Source: Euphorbia lathyris
Taxonomy: Eukaryota; Streptophyta; Magnoliopsida; Malpighiales; Euphorbiaceae
Length of the DNA: 64,000 bases
Reading direction: 5' to 3'
NCBI RefSeq assembly: GCF_963576675.1
Contig: NC_088916.1
Location: 4,417,001-4,481,000, forward strand
The notes beneath the pieces are model-generated. The model was not told where the DNA came from. It worked only from the letters and a program-made list of their open reading frames with translations, and did no database searches. This document shows, piece after piece, positions 22,601 through 34,273 of the stretch (positions within the stretch are counted from its first letter, which is position 1; every line of letters begins with the position of its first letter). Position numbers and translations under genes: made by a program.

Positions 22601-25600
22601 ACCCCATCTGAGAGGACACCCTGAAATTATTAACAAGTTCACAATTTCAGAATTATTTTCTCAATATCTGAAAACAACAATTTCAGAAACGCTAGTAACT
22701 AGCCAACAATTTCAGAAACGCTTGTTGGCCATTAATTATTTTAATATTACCTTGTAAACTGGCCCAAATCCTCCCTCTCCTATCTTGAATTCAGGATCAA
22801 AATTGTTTGTAGCACGTTTAATTTGCCTCAAAGTGAAATAACCAGTTTGTAGATCTAGTCCTCGAAGTTCTGTCAAGGAACAACTTGGCTAATAAGATCA
22901 AATAATTCAAACATATATCAAACTGGTCCGTCAACTTAGCAATGAGGTCAAATCAATCCGGAAATGATATGTCTCAATACCTTAAGATGCATTTGAACTT
23001 AATGCTACTTACCAAGTTGAAGGAACTAAAACATTCCTTTATCCAAAAAGAAAAAAAGTGCAACTAATCTTACCAGCATTATTATCCTCATATTTGTTGC
23101 CCCCTAAGTAACCTTTCATCCGAAGGGCTGTAAGGATGAGCATGACAACAAAACATGTAGCTGCTACGATTCCAATGATTCCTCCAGCTGATAAACCCCC
23201 GCTACCATCATCTATCTCATAGTCTACAAGAAGAAAAAAAAAATATTGAACAACAGGCTTTATACAATGATAGATGAGACTATGATGCACGGAAACTCAT
23301 CATGGCACTCGTTTCAGCGTTTTAGACAGATGTGGGAAACAGATCTCGGAAACTGATACTAAATATATTTGATTTTAAAGTTGAAAAGGAGATCAATTCA
23401 ACTCTCAACTGGCCAATTTATTGCCAAGTAAAGATGGCTCCATATTCTCACTTCAAGAGCTAAATTGATTCCATATCAGGGATTAAATAGCATTTATAGA
23501 GATGAAATTGGTCATAAATATTAATAAATTGAGTTTTGGGATTTCATAAGAAAAAAGAAATACATATAAGCTTACTTGGTGTGATTGTGATGGCTGAAAT
23601 GAGAGGTCCATAGACACCTCTATCTGGAATTGCAGTAGTACCTTTGCCTGCCCAGTATAAATGGATCTCTAAAGTGCTACCATCAATGGTTACATTTTCA
23701 AACACCTCAGTGATCCCAATACCAACTCCTCCAGCTTTCTCCATAATATTATAATCTTTAAGAACAACATTTCCCTGCATAAAATATGTCAAATTACAAC
23801 ATCAAACGTTGAAGTTAAACAAAAAGTGTACACAAAATGCTTTGAATTTGGTTAGGAAAGATGTTTGATCTAGATTTTACATGTTTAGGGTAACATCAAG
23901 TCACTTCTAAGTTTAGGAGATTTCTACTTCTTTCTCAAACCAAAAATATTCACTAAGAGGATCCATGGACAGTAAATTTGTCTCTTCAACTTGGCTTATG
24001 GACTCAATTTGCCCAAAATGAAGTTTTGGACAATTTAAGCTTCAACTTGGTATTTTTTGACAAATCAATCAAAAACCACAGATGCTGACATGTCAATTTT
24101 GTACTGATTTAACAAAAAATGACAAGTTATGAACTAAATTAATAAGCAGAGTTTATTTTGGAGCAAATGAATCAAGTTGAGTAGCCAAATTGACCTTTAT
24201 CCAAGAACTCAATATGGAAGTGTAATTCTTATTGGAAAAAATGATGCAACTTACTTGAATTGAAACATCAAATATACGTCTTCCAAGGCTAGTAAAAGAC
24301 TGATTACTAGTATACATAATCTCAGCAAAGTGAAGTTGCACTTTATAGCTAGCGGCCGGCCGCATACAGAGGGCGTAGTACTTGAGTGAAAGAGGAGCAA
24401 GGCGGGCTGTTTGATAAATATCTCCACCACTTATATTCAGATTAAAATTGTTTCGGGCTACAAAAGGTACATCATCTTTGTTCATATACAGTCCAGTACT
24501 GCTATATGCCCATACTTCTGCAGATGGGACAAAGCTGGATGGGCCTCCGTCAGAGCTATCTTCGTGATACTCATTATCCTCGAAGGGAACTCTGCGTCCT
24601 CCACAATTTATAAATAAGGAATGAACTGCAAATTTGATCAATTTATAAGTTAATCTAGACTTGTTTATTCTAACCAGTCAAGTTGAGAGTGATTTTTCAA
24701 GTGTTGTTCGTGTAGAAATTATTGACTTTACACTCACATTCAGGTTTTTGAGAACAAGTAAGCCCATTTTTCATGCACCAAGAAACCCTACAAGATGGCA
24801 TATATTGATTGTCAATAATCTAACATTTCCAACGTTTTCTTCTGAAACAACAACAACAAAGCCTTAGTCCCGAAATGATTTGGGGGCGGCTAACAACGTT
24901 TTCTTCTTAAGAAAAAAAAATTGAGAAATCTTACTCATTGCTTGCAGAAGACGAAAAACTGGAAGCTAAGTTCCTGTTACATGTTATACATAAATTTGAG
25001 TAAATAATACAACAGATTAAAAGAAGAAGAAAAAAATAGCGATGCTTACAGATTTTGACGTTGGCAGCCACCCGAAACAGAACCAGTAAAATTGTTGTAA
25101 GATAAATCACTGAAATAATTCAAGTCAAGAATATCAGTCACTGAATAACAAGGAAAAATGGTTGATTAGAACTTTCATCTTATTTGTATAATTTAGTCTC
25201 TTAGCTTGGTAGTACTTTTACAAATCAATTCAAAATAACAAAGTGTTCCAATCACAATTTCAGATTTGTCTAGAAACAACAGATCACTGTACTAACATTT
25301 TCAACTTAGTAAGAAGTGTAAAATCTAGAATCTGTCTAGCAAGATGACTCAATACCGGATCACAATTGATAGCTTCGGATAAAGACTTACAATCTCTTGT
25401 TACCATTGCCATTGGTCAATATCCAACCAGGTACTTCTCCAGTGAGTGAATTATTGGTCAGAAACCTACACAGATTGAATTCATATAGAATAATGAATAC
25501 TCAAACAAAATATTATTTTCCACACATTTTATCCGTAGACTAATTACATGTACTGTAGTTTTTCTGAACTCTGAAGACTGCTCGGAATTGTGCCTGTCAA

Positions 25601-28600
25601 CCTATTAAAGGTAAGGTCTCTGCCGTCAAATAAACAAACAAACAAAAAAGGTCATTAGGTTACTTATTAATATAACATGACATATATATAACATCCCACA
25701 AATGCAAAAGCATCTCTTGGAAAGGATTTTGAGCAACCAATCAGTTTGGTCCTTCAACTTATCTTGTGATAATTTGCTCAAAATGAAATTGTTTTGCACA
25801 ATATTGTCCTTCAAGTGTGCAATTTTTAACTAAATAGTCAAAAATGATTTGTATTTTGAAGGCAAATTAATACATGTCAAGAAAAAATGAGTCATGCACT
25901 GATACCACAAGTTAGGTTGAGACTTGAGAGGCTAAATTATCCTTTATTCAAAGGAATTCTGTGTGATCAACTTACATAGTTTTCAAATTGGATAATTCTC
26001 CCAGGTACTCTGGGATTGAATCATTGATTAAGCAATTCCTTAGTACTCTGATTCACAAGAAACATAATCAATTCATGATGAACAATAAATTAAAACACAG
26101 TAGTAGTAATAATAATAATAACAAAGTAGAAATTGAACAGTCAAAGAAACTTACAATAGTTCCAAGTTTGCCATAGCCTGAAGATTTGGGATTTTTGAAC
26201 TTGGTCCACGCAAATCTGATATTCTCCTGACAAATGACATTCATATTCTTTGGTTAATTTATATACATTTTCAAGATTGTAAGTTGTAACAACACTGAAA
26301 AAAATAAAAAAGAGTGACTTTTGCTCACAGTTCTTTTAAGTTTGTCAAAAGGGAAATGTTAGCAGGAATAGGACCCTCCATAGATGTTCCTTGCAAATCT
26401 CTGGAAAATTGAATGAGTTTCATGATGAGAAAATGAAGAGAGTTTCCAATATCTGGAAAACAAGTATATACTACTTACAATCTAATCAGGTTTGTCCAAT
26501 TCCCAATAAAATCAGGTATTTTCCCTGAAAGTATACTCCCATCTATCCGACTGCACCAAGAGTTTCAAGTTATTAATTTCTAATAAATATAATAAAACAA
26601 TAATAATAATAGTATTGTCATAATTTCATTACTTACAAGTCGGTTAAGTTCTTTAAATTACCAAGTGTATCTGGTATTGTTCCTGTAAAATTGTTCGCAG
26701 AAAGAAGACTGCACCAGCAAAAAATGGCAACGTGTAATAATTAATTAGTGATATAAATAAGAAACGGGTTAAATTAAATACATCATTGTTGGCTGAACTT
26801 TTATAGTTCTCCCAAAATGATGATTCTTCAATTTGTGTCAATAAAATCATTCAACTAGTGACTTCAAGGTAAAAAGAAGCTGGAAATATGACCGATCAGC
26901 ACTAGTCAACTTTCATTGCTGACCGAAACGACATGGCTGCTACCTAACTGACCCAAACGTGGATGCCACCTAACTGACATGTGTTGTTTTGGTCAGTTAT
27001 GTGGCAGTCACATGTTATCTAGGTGCCGCATATCATTTCAGTAGCGGTGAAAGTTGACTACTAATGATATAAGTTCACTTTTTTTTGTGTGTGTTTTTAC
27101 TCTTGAAGTCGTCGGAGTGATTTAATTAAGATAAAATTCAAAGTTGAATGATTTTATTATGATAAATTGAAATTTTTGAGCAACTTGAAAGTTTAGATAC
27201 ATACATAGAGCCATAAATATTAGCACATATGGGAAAACTATAAATAAAAAACCTTACATTCTTTTCAAGTTTCTCAAATTTCCAAGATTTCTTGGAAGGG
27301 GTCCTCCTAGCAGATTATCTTCCAAGATCCTGGAAAGCATCACATTTGTAGATGTAAACAAAGCAATATACGTGTAACTCAGTACATGATCATCAACTCG
27401 GTATAAAACTCAGTTTTCCGTCACTTACAAATCCTCCAGGGTACTTATGTTGCCAATTTCTGGAGGAATCGAACCGTTGAGGCGGTTTCCGATAAAGGAC
27501 CTAATAAGGCATTAAGATTTTAAGAATCAGCAGTCAGTCACAAATTAATACAAGTATGAAAATGCAGGCAGGCAACTTACAATATCCGAAGATTAGGGAG
27601 CTGAGCAAGTCTAGTCGGAATCGTTCCATTCAGATAGTTGCGACTAAGATCACTGTATGTGGATGAAACATTTATCTCTTAGGAATAAAATAATCACTTA
27701 CATTAACCTGTGTAGTAAATATTGGAATATCCAGGGGTTTTGGGTGGTTTGAGCACTCATTTTTATGTAAAAGTACTTAAAAATATCAATTTAGCACCCA
27801 TAAGTCATGGTAAACATCCCTTCTCCCTGAATCCGTACGGTCACTGTTTACAAGAACTTAAAGAGAGAATGAATCACTTACATTTCAACCAAATGAGAAA
27901 GATTTCCAAACTCAGGTGGTACTACTCCGGTCAAGTTGAAACCCTTCAGTTGGCTGTCAAAGAAATTATATGCTTTAATATATATTCATATATATAAATG
28001 GAAAATGAAAGGCATTTTACGAAACTCAGCCTGAAAATCAAATTATATATTTTAACCAAGCTTGAAATTTGATTGAAAAGTAAAATAGTAAAGCAGGAAC
28101 ATACATGGTCCTGACATGACAAGCAACGGCAGAACAATCACCGCAGGTGACATTACTGATAATCCTGGTGCCGACAATGCTGTTATTCCACTCTTTCTTT
28201 TGGCATGAAGTTTCAGTCACATTCCATTGCTTAATGTTTAATTTCGTAGATATTGTTCGAAGAATTTCCACTGTAAAACAAATAATTCCACCAATTAGCA
28301 TTATACAATAAACATTATCAATTTTAGTGTCAGATTTTTACTAAAATTTCGAAAAAGCTGTTTTTAGAAAAACAGTACAAAACAGAAACAGGCTAACCAA
28401 AGGGGAGCTTTGTTAAGAGATACTATTTCTTCAACTGCAAGTCTATTCCACATAAATAAATTTCTATGACATTTTAAGTTCTTTACAAATTTAATTTAAA
28501 TGAAAAAATCTAAAAATGTTACACTTAAGTACATTACACAATAAAGTTTAATTTAATTTCAAATAAATATTTTAGGGGAAAGTTCAAATAAAACGTCTGT

Positions 28601-31600
28601 GGTTTCACTAATTTTATAAAGGACTGTGGTTTACTTTTTGTCAAAACCAGGACTGAGGTTTCGCACTTTTAATAATGCTATTAAAACTATTTTTAATGAC
28701 CTGAAAATGAAATTTTTCAAGAATTAAAGTTGTTCAATGTCATATTTTCTATGGAACTACATTTTCGATTTTAGAAAATCATTTTTTTTGGAACTTTCTC
28801 TCTCTAAACATTAACTTTCTCTCTCTTTACCAAACATCATCTAAATAATCTGGAAATAAAAAAGTTGAAGAATTAAAGTTGTTTAGAATATTAGTAGTTC
28901 TTAAAATATGTCATTTTTGAAGTTGTTAAGGGTGATTTTAATAGTATTAATCGAAAAAGTCCTTATTTTGCTAAAGTTAAAAACCTCAGTCCTCGTTTTG
29001 ACAAAAAGTAAACCACAGTACTTGAAAATTAGTGAAACCACGTGGGTTTCATTTAAACTTTACCCAATATTTTATTTGATAACCCTACCAAACTCGTATT
29101 GATCCGCGTAAGCTAGATCAAGATGAGCCTAAAGGACAAAATGAAGATAACCAAGTTTTTGGCTTAATTCAGACCAAAACTCGTATTTTTCACACGCTGA
29201 GCTAATTAGAATACTATAATAAGGTACATGGTTGTAATTTACATACATTTTTTAATAATTAACAGGCGGTCATAGCTGGTGGTAGGTGTTATATTATTTA
29301 ATTAACTTAAGTTTAGGTATTTTTTTACGGGTAAATTACACCCATGGCCACTAAACTATACCCTTTTTTACATTGTGGCCACTGAACTTCAGTTCTTCCC
29401 GGTATGGCCATTGAACTTTACACTTTGTTACACCAATGACCACTATGACCGTTGACTAACTTTTTTCAACCATTGACTCCCTTTTAACCGGCTATTTCTC
29501 TCCTTTTACTATTCTAAAATCCAAAATTACCATTTTACCCTTTCTTACTCTCTTTGTTTCTTTTTCTCTCTCATCTCTGTATTTCTTTCTCTGTTTCATC
29601 TCTCTTGGGTTTCTTTCTTGCACCTCTTCTTCCGATCATCCGCCATAAAGAATAAAAAGTATTACCTCACTTTCTCAACACAAAACAAAGCTGAATTGGC
29701 TTAATCACCCATTAATTGATATACGGAATTGTAAAGTAAGCCTTTTCTAAAAAATAAAAAATAAATTTCCAGATGCAATTTGAAAGTAAAGATTTCCTTT
29801 CCACCATTTTAAAATTTAATCGGAGGATCCAATTCTTTCCTTCTTCATTTTGTGAGCATGAATTCTAAGTTGTTGAATTTCTATGCGAATCAAGATCCCA
29901 AATCCAATAATAATAAATTATTTTATGTTCTCTTACCTGACTTTCATTTCATTAAGAGAAAGGCATGGGTCTGTAAATCTCAGATAAAAGAAGAAGAACA
30001 ATGTTCATATCTTTTCCAAATCTGAACCCACTTCACTTCATTTGGGTTTTTTTTTTATTTTTTTTTTTTTGAAGTTTTGATCTGCTGAAACAAAAAAAAA
30101 GTTCTAATCTCGTTCGAATCTTGGTATTCCGGCATATATGAATGGATGCCCTTTCATTTGCAGGGATAAAGAGAGAGAAAGAGAGGAACGATAGGGATAC
30201 GGAGAGAAAAAGAGGGATTAAGGGTAAAATAGGAATACACATTTTAGAAAGAGAGGATGAGAGAGAAAATCGGTCAAAAGGGAGAGTCAAAGGTAAAAAG
30301 TGTTGGTCAACGGTCACAGTGGCCACCGGTGTAACAAAGTGTAAAGTTAAATGGCCATACCGGGAAGAATTGAAGTTCAGTGGCCATAATGTGAAAATGG
30401 GTATAGTTCAGTGGCCATGAGTGTAATTTACCCATTTTTTTACAAATGATGTATAGGTACCAAAATGTAAAAGAGAGAAAGTTCAGAGACTATAGCTGTA
30501 ATTTACCCCAATAGTAAGGTCAACGTTATCTGCTTTTGTTATAAAATGAATACTAATATTCTAAAAAAAAACCAGGTAATAATACGTCAATCTCAATATC
30601 AAAAATAATAAAATGTAATAATTGAGAGCCCTACTACCAATTATAAACTCCAATTTAATTCAATCTGCAATCTCTCTCTCATATAATTTTAACCCTTAGA
30701 CCCACATAACATAACCTTTTGTCCAAATCATCAAACAAGTTGATTAAAACATTCATTTCATTGCACTGTACGGGTTGAATTTGACTTGTAGCCGCCGCCG
30801 CAGCTTATCATATGACCAAACTTATTCTAACGTGTATAAATTTCTGTTTTAAATAAAAACGTGTAAAAAAAATTTAAAAATGCTAATTTAATTGTTAGTT
30901 GGGATAAGTTACAGAAACAACTCTAACACAGTTTATTGATATATTAGTTGAATTTAATAAATAATTCATTAAATTATTTTAACAGTCATGAAAACTTGTC
31001 ATCCACACTAAATTACAGAAAAAAAATTATATTATACGAAACGGATAAAAAATTCAAATATTTCATCAAATTTAAAATATTAATATCCAATTTCATTACT
31101 AAATCACAAAACAAAATATGAAACATTTTTTTAACTAATTCGTACAGAACAAAATATTCGTGTTTTATAATGATAAAATTGCTCTTGACAGAAAAATAGT
31201 TAAAATTGCAACATTTTAGATGTTATGATTAAATTTTCTTGGTTAAAAAACGGTTTGGTAGCTACTTTTCATGCTCATGTTCAACTTTTTACTTGAAAAT
31301 AAAGAGTTTTAGTTCCTTGATTAGTGATCTCATGTTTGTCATGTTTGTCTGTTATACCCGGAAAAAAAAAACTTTTCCAAAAGCAGGGTTTTCGGACCCT
31401 AAATGAAGAGGTATTTTAAGCACTTATCATTTTGATTGGTATATATCATTGATTCCATTCCATAATATTTGTCTTTTTAAAAATATTATTTCGCAATATA
31501 TGACATTTTGATTCCATCTATTTTTAACAAATATATTGTTTTTTTATTTTGAAAATCGATAAAAATTAATTAGTGGTTACTGTTAATAAAATGGTAACCA

Positions 31601-32211
31601 TCTTTCTTATCTAAAATTAATTACACTATTGTAGACATTTGGAGTATTATTTCAATTTTCAGCTAATTAAATAAAAATGGTAGTATTTTTTTTTCAAAAA
31701 AGAAATAAAAATAGTAAATGTTGATTTTCAGAATCAAGACGCAAAAAAGAAAAAATAGTAAATGTTGAAGCAGCAATATACCATCCCCAAAAGGAAAATA
31801 TACATTTTCCCGAAGAAAATTGAAAATGAAAATTAATCCAAACAGCATGACTTTTGTTTATCTCTTGGAGAAAATAAATTCAGTTTTTCTTTCTCCAGAT
31901 TAAAACTGAAAACTGATAAAATACAGATCGGAGACAGTGTACGAACATCAGTTTATTTTTCGGTTTCCTTTTCCTTCAAATTAGTTCTCAATCATCATCA
32001 GCCAAACAATTAGGGGAGGAAAGAAAAACAAAAAACCAGAAATCGAATGATCGATGAGTTAAGCAAGCAGAGAAGTTCGGAAGTAGTAGTAGTAGTAGTA
32101 AGTACCTTCATCGGGCGGCAAGGGCAAGGTTTGAGCCAGAGATCCCAACTGCATAATCAGAATTTCAAAAGCAATAACATAGAAGATCTTTGAAACGACG
32201 GCGGACGCCAT
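19671..32211 (-). CDS. LRR-malectin receptor-like serine/threonine kinase (LRR VIII-2 type), 24 exons
   Basis: A cell-surface receptor kinase, intact. Exons (minus): 32211-32106, 28270-28105, 27953-27882, 27652-27581, 27500-27429, 27329-27258, 26708-26637, 26550-26479, 26400-26329, 26226-26155, 26047-25976, 25619-25548, 25465-25391, 25109-25050, 24973-24935, 24787-24738, 24625-24255, 23774-23576, 23223-23074, 22869-22751, 22620-22410, 22021-21784, 21401-21251, 20060-19671. All junctions are GT/AG and all phases agree, giving 1014 residues. In order: signal peptide ([17 protein letters not shown]), a cap with [11 protein letters not shown], about eleven LRRs (ten exons of exactly 72 nt), a malectin domain ([16 protein letters not shown]), one membrane segment ([18 protein letters not shown]), and a kinase with [27 protein letters not shown] (RD type), SDFGLAKL and [20 protein letters not shown]. 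The family resembles Arabidopsis At1g53430/At1g53440; ligand unknown. Confidence 0.93.
20145..21200. repeat. intronic nest of inverted repeats (last intron of the receptor kinase)
   Basis: The outer arms are rich in GAGCTCG/ACTCGGCTTG-type words (20148-20240 and 20680-21190). A second foldback is nested in them at about 20268-20620 (GGCTTAATATATTAGGAGCC on the left, GAGGCTAATGATG on the right). The outer family recurs at 22080-22330 and 54030-54430. The elements enlarge this intron to about 1.2 kb. Confidence 0.65.
21466..21751. mobile_element. foldback Mutator-like MITE, 286 bp, 9-bp TSD, in a kinase intron
   Basis: Ends are GGCTTGTACCTTTTCAGCC and AAGTTATTAAGCC; flanks are TTAATTATA on both sides (21457-21465 and 21752-21760). 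The arms contain CAAACTTGTC and its inverse. It lies between the exons ending at 21784 and starting at 21401. Confidence 0.85.
22080..22330. repeat. GAGCTCG-rich repeat in a kinase intron
   Basis: Contains CTCGTGAACAAATAAACGAG, AGCTCACGAACAG, and GCCGAGCCGAGCATGAGCAG. Related to 20700-20830 and 54030-54430. It looks like a decayed DNA-transposon derivative. Confidence 0.55.
22905..23047. repeat. intronic repeat related to 23940-24230 and 25700-25960
   Basis: The three intronic stretches share a plan: TTGGTCC/CTGGTCC and CAACTTA near one end, AAGTTGA.G..CTAAA near the other, then CCTTTATCCAAA or CTTTATTCAAA. They look like decayed copies of one foldback family inserted in different introns of the same gene. 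Confidence 0.5.
23285..23575. other. kinase intron without further features
   Basis: About 350 bp between the malectin and transmembrane exons; a weak inverted repeat around AACTCTCAACTGGCC is the only structure seen. Confidence 0.4.
24842..24892. repeat. short SINE-like fragment in a kinase intron
   Basis: The words ACAACAACAACAAAGCCTTAG and GATTTGGGGGCGGCTAAC form a motif that recurs across many plant genomes as part of a dispersed short repeat, probably a SINE end. Only about 50 bp are present, so the family is uncertain. Confidence 0.4.
26767..27215. mobile_element. foldback element between LRR exons 6 and 7
   Basis: The left arm reads GGCTGAACTTTTATAG.TCTC and GTCAATAAAATCATTCAAC. The right arm has TTGAATGATTTTATTATG and CAACTTGAAAGTTTAGA. 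Inner arms repeat GACATG..GCTGCC/GTGGCAGTCACATG. No clean target duplication was found. It expands this intron to about 550 bp. Confidence 0.65.
28575..29065. mobile_element. foldback Mutator-like MITE, 9-bp TSD, shared core, in kinase intron 1
   Basis: Ends are GGGGAAAGTTCAAATAAAAC and the inverse TTTAAACTTTACCC. Flanks are AATATTTTA on both sides (28566-28574 and 29066-29074). The arms carry TGTGGTTTAC and TTTTGTCAAAACCAGGACTG and their inverses. The loop (28690-28935) is the shared core also found at 9511, 10485 and 11305. Confidence 0.87.
29329..30433. mobile_element. large foldback Mutator-like element, 1105 bp, 10-bp TSD, in kinase intron 1
   Basis: Ends are GGGTAAATTACACCCATGGCC and the inverse ending GTAATTTACCC. 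Flanks are ATTTTTTTAC on both sides (29319-29328 and 30434-30443). The terminal arms match the 11178 element. The interior is different: pyrimidine-rich CTCTCTTTGTTTC-type sequence on the left, purine-rich on the right, and about 500 unique bases (29640-30130) with CTTCTTCCGATCATCCGCC. It has no transposase. The unique part could be captured host leader DNA. Confidence 0.83.
30444..32105. other. rest of kinase intron 1, AT-rich
   Basis: No gene or clear element. Weak matches to the family-B loop occur around 31020-31240 (AATTCGTACAGAACAAAATATTCG), and 31245-31400 resembles part of the MITE at 33150-33350. A TAG/GTA trinucleotide run lies at 32082-32102 beside the splice donor of exon 1. Confidence 0.5.
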
Positions 32212-32372
32212 GTTTGATCGATTGATCGACCGATCGATGTTTCAGCGGCGGCGAAGATGCGAATGAAATTGAGAAATTCAAATGGAAGAGAAGAAGAAGA
32301 TGAGTGGGAAAGACTAGAGAAAGAAATGATTGTATTGTGTTTGGAGGGAATGGAGGATAGACATATTATAAG
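32212..32372 (-). promoter_or_regulatory. likely 5' leader and core promoter of the receptor kinase
   Basis: Upstream of the ATG the minus strand has overlapping GATCGAT palindromes (32217-32237), then a pyrimidine-rich stretch (CTCATCTTCTTCTTCTC, about 32286-32302) typical of plant leaders. A TATA-like TATAATA lies about 155 bases upstream of the ATG (32364-32370). No transcript data are available, so the start site is a guess. Confidence 0.4.
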
Positions 32373-32474
32373 AAATATGAATTTGGGTTTGGGTTTGGGT
32401 TTGGAAACCGCGGAGATAGACGCTTTTTGTTTTCTGGAACTCAGTCAAAAACACGCTACTATCCAATTTTTTTT

Positions 32475-32954
32475 TCATAGGCCGCTCCCCTAAACTGGTC
32501 AAATTTAGTCATTTTGCTCCTTAAATTTACAGGACGTGTATTTGCCCTTCAATTAATATTAGCAACTCCGTGTTTTCATTATAACAAAAACAATTATGAC
32601 ATGTTCTCATTGCAAGCACCAAGATCATAATAAAAAAAGGTTGTGCACTACTAAAATAAGCTGCAAATGAGGTTAGCATAGGCAGTACGTAAGTTTTCTT
32701 ATAAAAATCGAATATAGGGTTGTGCACTACTAAAACAATCTGCAAATGAGGTTACATATATGCAAGCTGGTTCCAATACTTCCATGAACACTTGTACTAA
32801 TGTTGTAACTTCATTTTGTTTCCGTTATAATGAAAATAGGGGTTGTTAATACCACTTTTAAATAGTTGAAGGGAAAATTGGTCGTCCCGTAAATTCAGGA
32901 GGCAAAATAACCAGAATTAACAAGTTTAAGGGGGTTGCATATGTATGGTTTAGG
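32475..32954. mobile_element. foldback element upstream of the receptor kinase
   Basis: Left arm: GGCCGCTCCCCTAAACTGGTC, TTTTGCTCCTTAAATTTAC. Right arm: GTAAATTCAGGAGGCAAAAT, then AAGGGGGTTGC and TAGGCC. The interior has a 75-bp direct duplication (GGTTGTGCACTACTAAAA at about 32639 and 32714). No clear target duplication was found. Confidence 0.7.
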
Positions 32955-33149
32955 CCTAAATTTAATTTTAACATTTTTGGAGGTAACATGTAGATTTAGT
33001 CGTAACGTATGAAATAGTTTAGATTTAGTTTTAATGTTTTCAAATAATATTAATTTTATTTATATGTTATCGAAAATTTGAAAATGTTAGTTTGGCTCTT
33101 ATTTAACGGTTAATCGGACCTTCCAAATATCAATTATATGTAAGATATT

Positions 33150-33350
33150 TAGAGGGTGTTTGGTTGCTCATTTTGTTGCTTTTGTTTGTCTTTTCATTTA
33201 ACACATTAGAGTTTTATGTGTTTGGTTAGTGACCTTTTGTTTACTTTTTACACCTGAAAATTAGTATTTTACAAAAGTATGGAATCTCTATTTTTTAGAA
33301 AAGCAATTTTTTCCAACAACAAACGGTAGGTAAAATAAACAGGTCCATTA
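33150..33350. repeat. MITE-like repeat related to 54850-55190
   Basis: Shared words include GTGTTTGGTTAGTGACC, TTTTACAAAAG and CAAACGGTAGGTAAAA. The ends GGGTGTTTGGTTGCTC are like hAT-type MITE ends. It is non-coding. Confidence 0.6.
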
Positions 33351-33424
33351 CTACCACAGTTAAAAAAATGGGAAATTTACACAAAAATTCAGATTTGAAA
33401 AATTATTTAAAACTATGTCAACAG

Positions 33425-33835
33425 GGTGTTTGTTAGAAGGGATTTAGGAGGTGGGATATGGATAAAAAAAACACTTAGATAAGTTATCCCGTGTTTGTTT
33501 GGGAGATACAAGAGTGAGACAGACGAGGGATAAGTCTCTTATCCCTCAAATCCTATACCCAAGAGGGGGTGGTATAAGGAGATGGGATAAACTACTGCGA
33601 TTTTAATAGGATGGAAAAGTCCATTTTATCCCTCAATTTAATGTTATGTAGTTTAAATAAGGTTAAAATAGTAAAATGTATTATTTTATCCTTATCCCTA
33701 TCCCACATACCAAACATTGAAAAATAATTCTCGACTATCATATTTTTATCCATATCCCAACCATTTATCTCTATCTTTATCCCAACTTTTATCCTTATCC
33801 TTATTCCACTAGAATACCAAATGCCCCGCAAATAC
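33425..33835. mobile_element. MITE with short inverted ends and GGATAAG/CTTATCC subrepeats
   Basis: Left end GGGTGTTTGTTAGAAGGGA; right end ATACCAAATGCCCCGC, a diverged inverse. The right half repeats TTTATC.CTATCTTTATCCC in tandem. No ORF has domain similarity; the 79-residue minus frame is made of these repeats. Confidence 0.6.
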
Positions 33836-33893
33836 TAATTTAAATAATGTCAAATTAAAAAAAAAATCATTGTTTTTTTATATATTTTAAGAA

Positions 33894-34273
33894 GGCACTA
33901 TATTTATTTGGGTCCCCAAACTAAACTCCAAAGTCAATTAGGATCTTAAACTATCAAAATCATGAATCATGTCTCTGAACTAAGCAAAAATCATTAATTG
34001 AGTCCTCGTCGTATCCTAAAATTAAAAATTGTGGCTATTTGATATAGACTATAATAATCTTTGTGTTAGTTCAAAATGGGTTTGGGAAAAAGGGCTAAAA
34101 CTATTCGACCGAATGAATTCCGGTGAGACCTTAATTGATGATTTTTTTTTTATAGAATATGAACTCAATTGATGATTTTTGTTCCGTCCATGGACCTTGT
34201 TGATGATTTTAATAGTTTAAAGTCTTAATTGATTTTGAAGTCTTAGTTTGAGGAGCCAAATGGATATTATACC
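33894..34273. mobile_element. foldback MITE, family C copy 2
   Basis: Starts GGCACTATATTTATTTGGG and ends AAATGGATATTATACC. Flanks TTTTAAGAA and TTTTAAAAA fit a 9-bp duplication with one mismatch. Interior matches 19267-19648 (for example GTGGCTATTTGATATAGA). Confidence 0.78.

Noticed and set aside
30033..30420. Frames of 92-97 codons on both strands in kinase intron 1
   Set aside because: They lie on purine- or pyrimidine-rich arms of the 29329-30433 foldback element and show no domain.
32382..32404. Telomere-like GGGTTT repeats upstream of the kinase
   Set aside because: The unit is GGGTTT, not the plant CCCTAAA/TTTAGGG repeat, and there are only about three units.
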